DNA from: Candidatus Parcubacteria bacterium
Lineage (GTDB): Bacteria > Patescibacteriota > Minisyncoccia > Minisyncoccales > JAGLUP01
Direction: 5' to 3'
Length of the DNA stretch: 64,000 bases
Assembly (NCBI GenBank): GCA_023134715.1
Contig: JAGLUP010000006.1
Coordinates: 1 to 64,000 of the forward strand
Positions 30,973 to 38,127 of the stretch are shown in pieces. How positions within the stretch are numbered: the first letter of the stretch is position 1; each line of letters starts with the position of its first letter. The notes under the pieces were generated by a model. That model searched no databases. It was not told the DNA's origin and saw only the letters and a program-made list of their open reading frames with translations. Both the position numbers and the translations under genes were made by a program.

Positions 30973-33486
30973 TTATTTCCCGCAGCATTTTTTATATTTT
31001 TTGCCTGAGCCGCATGGGCAGGGGTCGTTTCTGCCGACTTTTTTTGCATTTTTTGCGGCTGGAGCTATGGCTGAAGAGCTTGATACAGAAGGCCGGCTAA
31101 ATTCTGGCGGCGCTGGCTGTCTTGTTAATCTTGCTTTAAAAATTGTATCAGCAATATTTGCTTCCAAAGTATCAAGTAAAATCCGAAACATTTTATGACC
31201 TTCATTTTTATACTCAATCAATGGATCTTGCTGTCCATAAGCCCTTAAACGAACTGAATCCCGCAACCGCTCCATATTTTCTAAATGCTCCATCCAAAGC
31301 ATATCTAAAGTTCTTAAAACAACTGCTTTCTCAAGTTGACGCATATTTTCTTCTCCTACTTCTTTTTCTTTATTTTCATAATCCCCTTCTGAATGTCCTG
31401 CTTTTTTAATTATTTCCAAGACATAAGGTTTTAAACTTTCTTGAACTTTTTTCAGTATTTCTCTTCTCTTTTTGTAAATCACTTCTCTATGTTTATTCAT
31501 TACATCGTCATATTCTAAAATATGTTTTCTTAAATCAAAATTAAATCCTTCAATTTTTGTCTGAGCTGACTCAATCGCTCCAGAAATAATACCCATTTCT
31601 ATCGGTTCATCCTCGGGAAAGTTAAATTTCTCCATTAAGCCCTTTATCTTATCGCCCCCAAAAACTCTTAAAAGATTATCTTCCAACGATATAAAAAACT
31701 GACTGGAGCCGGCATCACCCTGTCTTCCAGTCCTTCCCCGAAGCTGATTGTCAATTCTTCTGGCTTCATGTCTTTCAGTTCCGATAACGCAAAGTCCGCC
31801 TAATTCCTTGATTTTTTTTGCTTCTTCCAAGTTCAAAGGATTTCCACCTAAAACAATATCCACTCCCCTGCCAGCCATGTTGGTGGCAACAGTCACATTG
31901 CCAAGCTTCCCGGCCTGGGCAATAATCTGGCCTTCTTGTTCGTGATTCTTAGCGTTTAAAATTTGGCAGGAAACTCCCTCTCTTTCAAGTAATTTGCCTA
32001 AATATTCATTTTTCTCAATAGAAGTGGTTCCCACTAAGACCGGCTGGCCTTGCTGATGCCTCTTCTTAATCTCTTCTACTACCGCTTTATATCTTCCATT
32101 TTTAGTTTTAAAAACTTTATCCTTTAAATCCTGACGTATCATTGGTTTATTTGTGGGTATAATAATCACATCTATGCCGTAAACTTTATCAAATTCTTCA
32201 GCTGAAGTAACAGCTGTTCCGGTCATTCCAGCGAGTTTTTTATAGAGCCGAAAATAATTTTGAAAAGTAACCGAAGCCAATGTTAAAGATTCCGGCTTCA
32301 CTTCTACTCTTTCTTTCGCTTCAATCGCCTGATGAAGTCCGCCTGACCAGCGTCTTCCCGGCATTAACCGGCCCGTAAATTCGTCAACAATAACCACCTG
32401 GCCATCTTTAATTATGTAATCCTTGTCTTTTTTAAAAAGCGTTTCTCCTCTTAAGGACTGCTCTAAATGATGAAGATATCTTATGCCTTTATCTTCGTAA
32501 ATATTCTCCATTCCTAAGATTTTTTCAATTTTATTTATTCCCTGCTCCGTCAAAGTAACTGCTCTTATTTTCTCGTCTATTTCATAATCGGTTTTTTGGT
32601 CTAATCTGGGAATAATTTTAGCAAATTCTTGATACCATTTTGAGCTTTCAGTATCTGGCGCGGAAATAATTAAAGGAGTCCTTGCTTCATCAATTAAAAT
32701 TGAATCAACCTCGTCAATAATGGCAAAATTAAAATCATTTTTGGCGTCTGTTTCGCGTTTTTGTTTCGCGTCTGTTTCGCGAGTTTGGGTCATTTGATCC
32801 AAACTATAAGCCATATTGTCTCTTAAATAATCAAAGCCAAATTCATTGTTTGTTCCGTAAACAATATCAGCCAAATATGCCTCTTTCCTGGACGCCGGCC
32901 GCAAATAACTTTCCACAACTCTGAACGCGCCTGTCAAATCTCTCTCTTTATCCCTTTCCCCATTTAATCCCTGATTATCTGCGGTATATTTTGAATCATA
33001 AATATAGGCCGCTTCATGAACTATACATCCAACAGATAACCCCAGTAAATCATATATCTGCCCCATCCAAACAGCATCTCTTTTAGCCAAATAATCATTA
33101 ACAGTTATAATATGAACTCCCATTCCTTCTAAAGCATTCAAATAAGCAGGCAAAGTAGCGGCCAGTGTCTTGCCTTCCCCTGTTTTCATTTCAGTAATTT
33201 TTCCTTGATGCAAAACAATTCCGCCAATCAATTGAACATCAAAATGACGCTGGCTTAACATTCTTTTAGAAGATTCTCTAACCAAGGCAAAGGCATCTGG
33301 CAATAAATCATCAAGAGTTTTTCCTTGCCCTATTCGCTCCTTAAGTTCTTTTGTTTTTTCTTTTAATTGTATATTAGAAAAACCCTCGAATTCTGATTCG
33401 AGGTTATTTATCTTTTCTACTAATGGCTGTATTTTCTTTAAATATTTCTCATTTGCGTTGCCGAAAACCTTATCTAATATTGACAT
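30973..33486 (-). CDS. secA: Protein translocase ATPase SecA
   Basis: 837 residues from ATG 33486 (MSILDKVFGNANEKYL); a farther upstream start would run into hpf. Walker A is MKTGEGKTLAA, the DEAD box is DEVDSILIDEART, and preprotein-binding and scaffold domains follow. The C-terminal zinc finger is CPCGSGKKYKKCC. It drives export through SecYEG. An insert just before the DEAD box (RETDAKQKRETDAK, about residues 236-250) is encoded by a 14-bp unit repeated 24 bp apart. Confidence 0.96.
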   Translation of the reverse strand: MSILDKVFGNANEKYLKKIQPLVEKINNLESEFEGFSNIQLKEKTKELKERIGQGKTLDDLLPDAFALVRESSKRMLSQRHFDVQLIGGIVLHQGKITEMKTGEGKTLAATLPAYLNALEGMGVHIITVNDYLAKRDAVWMGQIYDLLGLSVGCIVHEAAYIYDSKYTADNQGLNGERDKERDLTGAFRVVESYLRPASRKEAYLADIVYGTNNEFGFDYLRDNMAYSLDQMTQTRETDAKQKRETDAKNDFNFAIIDEVDSILIDEARTPLIISAPDTESSKWYQEFAKIIPRLDQKTDYEIDEKIRAVTLTEQGINKIEKILGMENIYEDKGIRYLHHLEQSLRGETLFKKDKDYIIKDGQVVIVDEFTGRLMPGRRWSGGLHQAIEAKERVEVKPESLTLASVTFQNYFRLYKKLAGMTGTAVTSAEEFDKVYGIDVIIIPTNKPMIRQDLKDKVFKTKNGRYKAVVEEIKKRHQQGQPVLVGTTSIEKNEYLGKLLEREGVSCQILNAKNHEQEGQIIAQAGKLGNVTVATNMAGRGVDIVLGGNPLNLEEAKKIKELGGLCVIGTERHEARRIDNQLRGRTGRQGDAGSSQFFISLEDNLLRVFGGDKIKGLMEKFNFPEDEPIEMGIISGAIESAQTKIEGFNFDLRKHILEYDDVMNKHREVIYKKRREILKKVQESLKPYVLEIIKKAGHSEGDYENKEKEVGEENMRQLEKAVVLRTLDMLWMEHLENMERLRDSVRLRAYGQQDPLIEYKNEGHKMFRILLDTLEANIADTIFKARLTRQPAPPEFSRPSVSSSSAIAPAAKNAKKVGRNDPCPCGSGKKYKKCCGK

Positions 33487-33490
33487 ATAT

Positions 33491-33847
33491 TTACTCAGAT
33501 AAATGGAGCTCTTCTTTAAAAATTCGGGCTCCTTTTTTCGTTTCAGTAATTTGTTTTTCTTGATACTGCTTAAGCTTTCTTTGAAGCTCGTCTTTAACTT
33601 CATCTATCGCAAGATGAATATCATCTTTTATTGACTCTACTCTTAGGCCTTTTCCAGGCAGCTTTAATTGAACCTCGGCTCGAAAAACTTGTCCTTTATG
33701 ATGGTGATGTGTGGTTTTTCCCACCTCAACCCAAACTTCCCAAGGAGAGGCCTTGATAAACTTTTCCAAGCTTCCTATTTTTATTCCAATATACTCATTA
33801 ATGCTGGGTGTTAATTTAAAATTTGTAGCTTTTATATTAATTTTCAT
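33491..33847 (-). CDS. hpf: Ribosome hibernation promoting factor (short HPF/RaiA type)
   Basis: 118 residues from the ATG at 33847 (MKINIKATNFKLTPSINEYI). It has the S30AE fold with alternating strands and helices, and the typical VWVEVGKTTHHHHKGQVFRAEVQLKLPG. There is no long C-terminal dimerisation domain. It binds the 30S decoding site in resting cells. It lies 4 bp upstream of secA. Confidence 0.9.
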   Translation of the reverse strand: MKINIKATNFKLTPSINEYIGIKIGSLEKFIKASPWEVWVEVGKTTHHHHKGQVFRAEVQLKLPGKGLRVESIKDDIHLAIDEVKDELQRKLKQYQEKQITETKKGARIFKEELHLSE

Positions 33848-33886
33848 ATAATTTATAATAACAAATTTATTAAAAAACAGCAAATA

Positions 33887-33911
33887 AAAAAGGGTGAGAA
33901 ACACCCCTTAT
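33887..33911 (-). terminator. Terminator of the 206-residue orphan gene
   Basis: On the minus strand, the stem AAGGGGTG/CACCCTT is followed by TTTTTATTTG. Confidence 0.8.
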
Positions 33912-33916
33912 TGCTT

Positions 33917-34537
33917 TTATTTATTTGCCTGTTCTGCGACAAATTCTTCGCCTTTCTTCACAAACTCATCCACCAAAGACCAAGTAGATATTTTCCCCGG
34001 ATTCTTGAAAAAATCAAGAAACTCGCCTATCTCTCTTTCTTTGACCACTTCTACCATTCTGCCTTCAATCATGTATTTTGCGTCGCCACACCAAAAATCT
34101 CTATACAAAGATGAAAGCTCATTCATGTCAGTTATCTCTGGCAGCTTTTTTTTCAGCACCTCTATTATTTTTGCCAAAATCAGTTCTTCTGTTTCCAAAG
34201 GAGGATCCGCACTTTTCCGAAGCAACATAATATTTACCAGATAACGTTTAAGTAAGTATATGTCAGTTGTCTTTGGCAGCTTTTTTTTCAGCACCTTTAT
34301 GATTCTTTCTTTAATTAGTTCTTCTCTTCCTAAATTATTCTCCCTTTGCCGTCTAAACCGATTATAACTCATATGTGTATCCAAGTAATACATAAGCCGA
34401 CGCATGTCAGTTGTCTCTAATAGAATCCTTTTAAGTCCACGGTCGTCCTTATCTTCTTCCTTTCCTTTTAGAATATTTACTTTTTCCAAAAACCGTTCTA
34501 TTGAATCCCTTAATTCTTTATCGTTCAATTTTTTCAT
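33917..34537 (-). CDS. Orphan helical-repeat protein
   Basis: 206 residues, almost all helical and charged. The phrase VLKKKLP-x-TTD/ITD is seen twice (KVLKKKLPKTTDIYLLKRYL and EVLKKKLPEITDMNELSSLY). A third, weaker copy (RILLETTDMRRLMYYLD) precedes them, so the protein is built of about three 45-residue units. No family is recognised. Its leader has a possible 21-codon upstream frame that ends on the start codon, and a boxA-like motif. Confidence 0.65.
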   Translation of the reverse strand: MKKLNDKELRDSIERFLEKVNILKGKEEDKDDRGLKRILLETTDMRRLMYYLDTHMSYNRFRRQRENNLGREELIKERIIKVLKKKLPKTTDIYLLKRYLVNIMLLRKSADPPLETEELILAKIIEVLKKKLPEITDMNELSSLYRDFWCGDAKYMIEGRMVEVVKEREIGEFLDFFKNPGKISTWSLVDEFVKKGEEFVAEQANK

Positions 34538-34599
34538 TTTGTATTTAAATTTGTAAAGATCATCAAATCAGCTAATTTAGCCAATTCTCTCTTTCTCAT
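34534..34599 (-). CDS. Possible 21-codon leader peptide
   Basis: ATG at 34599 lies only about 4 nt after the predicted transcript start. It reads MRKRELAKLADLMIFTNLNTK and stops at TGA overlapping the ATG of the next gene (ATGA). A related frame, KRELAEIADSTLFEN, precedes the orphan gene at 16440 and ends in the same way. A shorter MKRTELFFEN precedes the gene at 40326. The shared phrase suggests translation or a common RNA element. Confidence 0.4.
   Translation of the reverse strand: MRKRELAKLADLMIFTNLNTK
34548..34561 (-). promoter_or_regulatory. boxA-like leader motif
   Basis: The minus-strand sequence GATCTTTACAAATT lies 10 bp before the start codon at 34537. It matches boxA except at the second base. 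Confidence 0.4.
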
Positions 34600-34609
34600 T
34601 TGTATTCCC

Positions 34610-34637
34610 AATATATCACAAATCTTTTTTTTGTCAA
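34610..34637 (-). promoter_or_regulatory. Sigma-70 type promoter
   Basis: TTGACA (34632-34637) and TATATT (34610-34615) are 16 bp apart, in front of the leader frame. Confidence 0.8.
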
Positions 34638-34650
34638 TTTTTCTTATTTT

Positions 34651-34694
34651 AAAAAAAGGGTTCAACTTCGCGCGATCGTCGGAAGTTGAACCCT
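34651..34694 (-). terminator. GTTCAA/CGATCG hairpin terminator of murB
   Basis: On the minus strand, GGGTTCAACTTC/GAAGTTGAACCC encloses gacgatcgcgc and is followed by TTTTTTT. It lies 33 bp after the murB stop. Confidence 0.88.
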
Positions 34695-34727
34695 TATAAT
34701 TTTGCGAATAATTACTAAATTAAACTT

Positions 34728-35606
34728 TTAAAATCCTATGCATTGAATCTCTTCTTCTAATTTTATTCCTGTTTTGTCTTTTACCACATTTTTAATTAAA
34801 TTGATTAAATTTATTACATCTTCTGCTTTTGCGTTGCCAGTAAAATTAATTATAAAATTAGCGTGCTGAAAAGAAACTTGCGCGCCTCCAATCGCAAAAC
34901 CCTTAAATCCGCATATTTCAATTAACTCCCCTGCTGAAATATTTTCAGGATTTTTAAAAATAGAACCTGCTGAATATCCCTTTGGAATTTTTTCTGCCCT
35001 GTCTTTTAAAATTTCCTTAATAATCTGCTTGCTCTTTTTAGAATCGTTTTTTTTCAACTCAATCTCCGCGGAAAGAATTATTAAATTCTTATTACGCTTA
35101 AAAATACTATCCCTGTATTTAAATTTACAATCTTTGTTTGTAAAAATTTTTTGTTTTAATGTGTCTGCGTCTAATACTTCCACGTTCTTTACTATATCTT
35201 TCATTGATTTTTCAGGCACACCGGCATTTCCGCGGATAGCTCCTCCTATTGTTCCTGGAATCCCTGCCACCCACTCTAATCCTGTCAGATTGTTTTCTAC
35301 TAATGACTTTATTAAATTACCCAACTTCGCTCCCGACTCAATCCAAATTTTTGGATTTTGAGCTTTGGGTTTTATTTGGAATAATTTGGATTTTGAGCTT
35401 TGGATTTTTATAACCAGTCCATTAAACCCCTTATCGCTAACTAATACATTGCTGCCTCCTCCTAAAATAAAAAAAGGCAATTTATTTTCTTTTGCCGTTT
35501 TAATCGCTTTAGTCAACTCTTTTTTTGTTTTGGCTATTAAAAAATATTTAGCCGGACCACCGATTTTAAAAGTGGTATATTTTGCTAAAGAAATATTCTT
35601 TGACAT
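34728..35606 (-). CDS. murB: UDP-N-acetylenolpyruvoylglucosamine reductase
   Basis: 292 residues. FAD-binding motifs are TTFKIGGPAKYF (11-22), ILGGGSNVLVSD and GIPGTIGGAIRGNAG. The catalytic Ser is in GYSAGSIFKNP and the catalytic Glu in the C-terminal KLEEEIQ. It reduces UDP-GlcNAc-enolpyruvate to UDP-MurNAc with NADPH. Residues about 68-88 (SSKSKLFQIKPKAQNPKIW) come from a repeated DNA segment, a 19-bp unit occurring twice near 35350 and 35386. Confidence 0.95.
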   Translation of the reverse strand: MSKNISLAKYTTFKIGGPAKYFLIAKTKKELTKAIKTAKENKLPFFILGGGSNVLVSDKGFNGLVIKIQSSKSKLFQIKPKAQNPKIWIESGAKLGNLIKSLVENNLTGLEWVAGIPGTIGGAIRGNAGVPEKSMKDIVKNVEVLDADTLKQKIFTNKDCKFKYRDSIFKRNKNLIILSAEIELKKNDSKKSKQIIKEILKDRAEKIPKGYSAGSIFKNPENISAGELIEICGFKGFAIGGAQVSFQHANFIINFTGNAKAEDVINLINLIKNVVKDKTGIKLEEEIQCIGF

Positions 35607-35644
35607 TTTTTTAATGAGCCGGGAGAGTTAACTCCAACCCTTTT

Positions 35645-35682
35645 AACAGTGAGTGCTGTCCTCCCGACTCAATCTTATTATA
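35645..35682 (-). promoter_or_regulatory. murB promoter and leader with segment complementary to the upstream RNA
   Basis: TATAAT (35677-35682) has a weak -35 TTGCTT inside the terminator of the small RNA. The leader (minus strand) contains GACAGCACTCACTGTT. Its CACTCACTG can pair with CAGTGAGTG at the 5' end of the small RNA at 35779. Confidence 0.5.
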
Positions 35683-35693
35683 ACAAAGTAAAA

Positions 35694-35779
35694 TAAAAAA
35701 GCAAAAAACCTTACCGAAGCAAGGTCTTTTGCTTTCAAAGAATCGGAGTATTCCGTAAAACGGAATTCTCACACTCACT
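35694..35779 (-). ncRNA. Putative small RNA upstream of murB
   Basis: The promoter TTGACA (35809-35814)/TAGTAT (35786-35791), 17-bp spacer, leads into about 85 nt. It has a hairpin ATTCCG/CGGAAT, a boxA-like ATTCTTTGAAAGC (35731-35743) and a terminator ACCTT-GCTTCGGT-AAGGTTTTTTGC. There is no open frame of note. Its first bases are complementary to the murB leader that follows, so it could act on murB in cis or trans. Confidence 0.55.
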
Positions 35780-35833
35780 GACTCTATACTACTAAAATCA
35801 TAAAGATTTGTCAACCCCTTTCTCTCCACACGT

Positions 35834-36520
35834 TTATTTTTGAAGCTTCGCTTTAATCTCCTGAAGAATTTCAGCAGCAACATCCTTGCCTCCCAAACCA
35901 AAAGCTAATCCTCCGGCAATAACCAACATCGCCACAAAGCCAGTAAACAAAGTTTGAATCAAGCTCAAAGCAATTCCTAACTGCATTAAGATAGCCATAA
36001 TTGCAAAAATCCAAATTGACCATCTTACAACCGTTCCTACAGCTGAACCATATCCAATTCTCATCTGCTCTACCCATGCTCTGGTAATTTTTTCTAAAAT
36101 ATCAGCTATAATTACCGCTACCACAAAAATAACTACGGCTACCACTACATTTGGCAGATAATTTAAAATATCTCTCAAAAAATTAGCAAATTCCCCGAGC
36201 CCTAAAATATCTACTGCCGCCAACAAGGAAACAATGACAAAAATCCATTTAACAATCGCGCCGATAAATTCTGAAATATTAACTTTTAACTCTGCTTTTT
36301 CAAATGCTTCTTTCCATCCTCCTCTTTCAAAAAGTTGATTGAACTTCAAACTTTCTAAAACCTTAACTGTAAATTTTCCCATAACAGCCGCGACAAACCA
36401 GCCAATAATTAAAACAAGAATTGCGGCTATTAAACCAGGAATATAATTTAACATATTTTCTACTAAAAGTTCAAAAGCGTCATAAATCATTGAAGACCAA
36501 TTTTCAATCATATAAATCAT
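35834..36520 (-). CDS. MscS-type TM-helix membrane protein
   Basis: 228 residues with four to five TM helices: YIPGLIAAILVLIIGWFVAA, IVKWIFVIVSLLAAVDIL, LPNVVVAVVIFVVAVIIADIL, VVRWSIWIFAIMAILMQLGI and a last one with GGLAFGLGGKDVAAEIL. This is the conserved TM-helix repeat found before or within small mechanosensitive channels; the last segment resembles the MscS pore helix. The beta domain of true MscS is absent. It may be a compact channel or a channel accessory protein. Confidence 0.8.
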   Translation of the reverse strand: MIYMIENWSSMIYDAFELLVENMLNYIPGLIAAILVLIIGWFVAAVMGKFTVKVLESLKFNQLFERGGWKEAFEKAELKVNISEFIGAIVKWIFVIVSLLAAVDILGLGEFANFLRDILNYLPNVVVAVVIFVVAVIIADILEKITRAWVEQMRIGYGSAVGTVVRWSIWIFAIMAILMQLGIALSLIQTLFTGFVAMLVIAGGLAFGLGGKDVAAEILQEIKAKLQK

Positions 36521-36559
36521 AATAATATTTATATTTTAATGATTTTACTCTCGACCTTT

Positions 36560-36593
36560 CCCCCCTCTTTTGCGCAAACGCGAAAACAGGGGG
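36560..36593. repeat. C6TCTTTT palindrome, copy 2
   Basis: The arms cccccctctttt and aaaacaggggg (one mismatch) flank gcgcaaacgcg. It lies between the MscS-like and FTR genes, outside coding sequence. Confidence 0.8.
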
Positions 36594-36657
36594 TAAACTC
36601 TTTTCTTATATTATACCAAAAATAAAAAAAATCGCCTTGTGGAAAACTCGAGAACGA

Positions 36658-36927
36658 TTATTTGACAAATAAATTGCAATAACAATGCCCCATTTGTTTA
36701 ATTTCTTTTTTATGCTGAGGACAAGGGCAAATCTTTAATTTATCTTTTTCCTTATTACCAGTTACTCTTCTACAGGGACAATAGCGCGCGCCATATTTCT
36801 TCTCCCTTGCTATCAAACCCTTGACTAAAGATTCCGCTACTTCCTTATTAGGATTTAACTTAAATCCATTTTCTTCAGCGTATTTTTTATATTCCTCAAT
36901 TATTTTTTCAACAACATTATCTTGCAT
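36658..36927 (-). CDS. Ferredoxin:thioredoxin reductase catalytic subunit
   Basis: 89 residues. The complete cysteine pattern of FTR-beta is present: YCPCRR, CPCPQH and GHCYCNLF. It supports one [4Fe-4S] cluster and the redox disulfide. The enzyme passes electrons from ferredoxin to thioredoxin. It starts 1 bp after the thioredoxin stop, so the two are a functional pair. No variable subunit is seen, which is normal outside cyanobacteria and plants. Confidence 0.93.
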   Translation of the reverse strand: MQDNVVEKIIEEYKKYAEENGFKLNPNKEVAESLVKGLIAREKKYGARYCPCRRVTGNKEKDKLKICPCPQHKKEIKQMGHCYCNLFVK

Positions 36928-36928
36928 A

Positions 36929-37246
36929 TTACAAATATTGTTTTATTTTCTCCTCTAAAACAGGATAAGGCATAATCCCCCTGGTTCTATCAATTACTTG
37001 CCCATTTTTAAAAAATAATAAAGTCGGAATAACCTCTATTTGATATTGAGAAGCGGTTCGCGGTCCTTCGTCTATATTAAATTTACCTACTTTGATTTGA
37101 GCTTTATAATTTTCAGCTATTTGGTCTACTATTAAAGCCATTGGCTTGCAAGGAACACACCATTCAGCAAAAAAATCAACCAAAACCAGCTGGTCGCTTT
37201 TTAAAACCTCCTCTTCAAAATTTTCATCTGTTAAAATTATGGACAT
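36929..37246 (-). CDS. trxA: Thioredoxin
   Basis: 105 residues from the ATG at 37246 (MSIILTDENFEEEVL); a farther upstream start would run through two tRNA genes. The active site is AEWCVPCKPM, with Val-Pro between the cysteines in place of Gly-Pro. The conserved cis-proline is in VIPTLLFFKNG. It is a cytosolic disulfide reductant, reduced here by the neighbouring FTR. Confidence 0.94.
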   Translation of the reverse strand: MSIILTDENFEEEVLKSDQLVLVDFFAEWCVPCKPMALIVDQIAENYKAQIKVGKFNIDEGPRTASQYQIEVIPTLLFFKNGQVIDRTRGIMPYPVLEEKIKQYL

Positions 37247-37254
37247 AAATTTAG

Positions 37255-37327
37255 TGGACCGTGCCAGATTCGAACTGGCGACCTCCTCGTTGCAAACGAG
37301 GCATTCTGCCAACTGAACTAACGGCCC
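37255..37327 (-). tRNA. tRNA-Ala (TGC)
   Basis: The acceptor GGGCCGT/ACGGTCC, anticodon stem CCTCG/CGAGG with loop TTTGCAA (anticodon TGC) and T-loop AGTTCGAATCT are complete. CCA is not encoded. Confidence 0.94.
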
Positions 37328-37333
37328 GAAGTG

Positions 37334-37406
37334 TGGGCGCGGAAGGAATCGAACCTTCGACCTCATTCTTATCAGGAATGCGTTCTAACCACTGAACCAC
37401 GCGCCC
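37334..37406 (-). tRNA. tRNA-Ile (GAT)
   Basis: The acceptor GGGCGCG/CGCGCCC, anticodon stem CATTC/GAATG with loop CTGATAA (anticodon GAT) and T-loop GGTTCGATTCC are complete. It lies 6 bp from tRNA-Ala. CCA is not encoded. Confidence 0.94.
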
Positions 37407-37411
37407 AACCC

Positions 37412-37597
37412 CTATTCTTCCTCTTTATTGAACAATCCTGTCCAAAAATGACGTTTTCGTGGTCTTAATAAAAGAGAAAGTCCTAATAAAATTATCAAAG
37501 TCGGCCAGATAAGCCCCCAAATTTCTCCGCTGATAACACCTAAATTTTTTAAAAGGAATATAACCCCGATAGCGATTAAAGAAATTGAAAAAAACAT
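37412..37597 (-). CDS. Small membrane protein, LiaI/LiaF TM-region type
   Basis: 61 residues from the ATG at 37597; the longer frame upstream is AT-rich repeat-like DNA and unlikely to be coding. Two TM helices (FFSISLIAIGVIFLLKNLG and IWGLIWPTLIILLGLSLLL) with the motif GEIWGLIWPTLIILLG resemble the LiaI-LiaF-like TM region domain. A basic tail RPRKRHFW follows. It is probably an envelope-associated small protein. Confidence 0.72.
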   Translation of the reverse strand: MFFSISLIAIGVIFLLKNLGVISGEIWGLIWPTLIILLGLSLLLRPRKRHFWTGLFNKEEE

Positions 37598-37779
37598 TTT
37601 ATATTTCTGCAAATTACGAATAAACACGAATATACGAAAAATATTTCGATATATTGGTGATTTTGCGAAATATTGCAGGATAAAATTATTAATTTTTTTT
37701 AACAAAAATATTTTATTAATTTTCAAATTTTTACACTTATACTATTATTTATAGTAGCATAAACCGCTAAAAACTCAAA

Positions 37780-37814
37780 CCCCCCTCTTTTCGCGTTTGC
37801 GCAAAAGAGGGGGG
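37780..37814. repeat. C6TCTTTT palindrome, copy 3
   Basis: The 35-bp inverted repeat has arms cccccctctttt and aaaagagggggg around cgcgtttgcgc, the reverse orientation of copies 1 and 2. A T run on the plus side and A-rich flank may let it serve as a terminator for the 50-residue gene. Confidence 0.8.
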
Positions 37815-37839
37815 TTTTGAAATTTAGATAACAATAAAA

Positions 37840-37992
37840 CTAAACTTCTGGAGTAGTAGGACCTTCATCTGAAGGAGTTTCGGGAGTAGTGATTTCTTCT
37901 GTTCCGCCTTGTTTCTTGCTTTTCAAGTAATAAATCGCTGCTCCTATCGCTACTACAGCCACTATCAACAAAACAATAGTTGTAGTTTCCAT
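37840..37992 (-). CDS. Small single-TM protein with acidic tail
   Basis: 50 residues from ATG 37992 to TAG. The TM helix TTIVLLIVAVVAIGAAIYYL (about 4-23) is followed by KSKKQGG and a Thr/Pro/Glu-rich tail ending GPTTPEV. Codon use and topology support a real gene. AAGGAA precedes the start. No family is recognised; possibly a cell-surface stalk or anchor peptide. Confidence 0.62.
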   Translation of the reverse strand: METTTIVLLIVAVVAIGAAIYYLKSKKQGGTEEITTPETPSDEGPTTPEV

Positions 37993-38127
37993 AATTCCTT
38001 TTTTCGCAATGTATAATTTTTCTGGATTAAATTTCCTGAAAAAATTTACATTACTTGTTTAATGATTAATTATTACTAATAATAAAACCTTTATTAGAGC
38101 ATAACATTATTACTAAAAACAAGCAAA

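Noticed and set aside
30972-31049. A longer N-terminus for the nucleotidyltransferase
   Set aside because: The extra residues lie inside the secA coding end; the ATG at 30971 gives the normal fold start.
33487-33603. A longer SecA N-terminus
   Set aside because: It would overlap hpf, and MSILDKVFGNANEKYL is the typical SecA start.
35611-35901. A 96-codon minus-strand frame upstream of murB
   Set aside because: It overlaps the MscS-like gene in another frame and runs through a small RNA, its terminator and the murB leader. The composition is not protein-like.
37247-37366. A longer thioredoxin N-terminus
   Set aside because: The extra frame translates the tRNA-Ala and tRNA-Ile genes.
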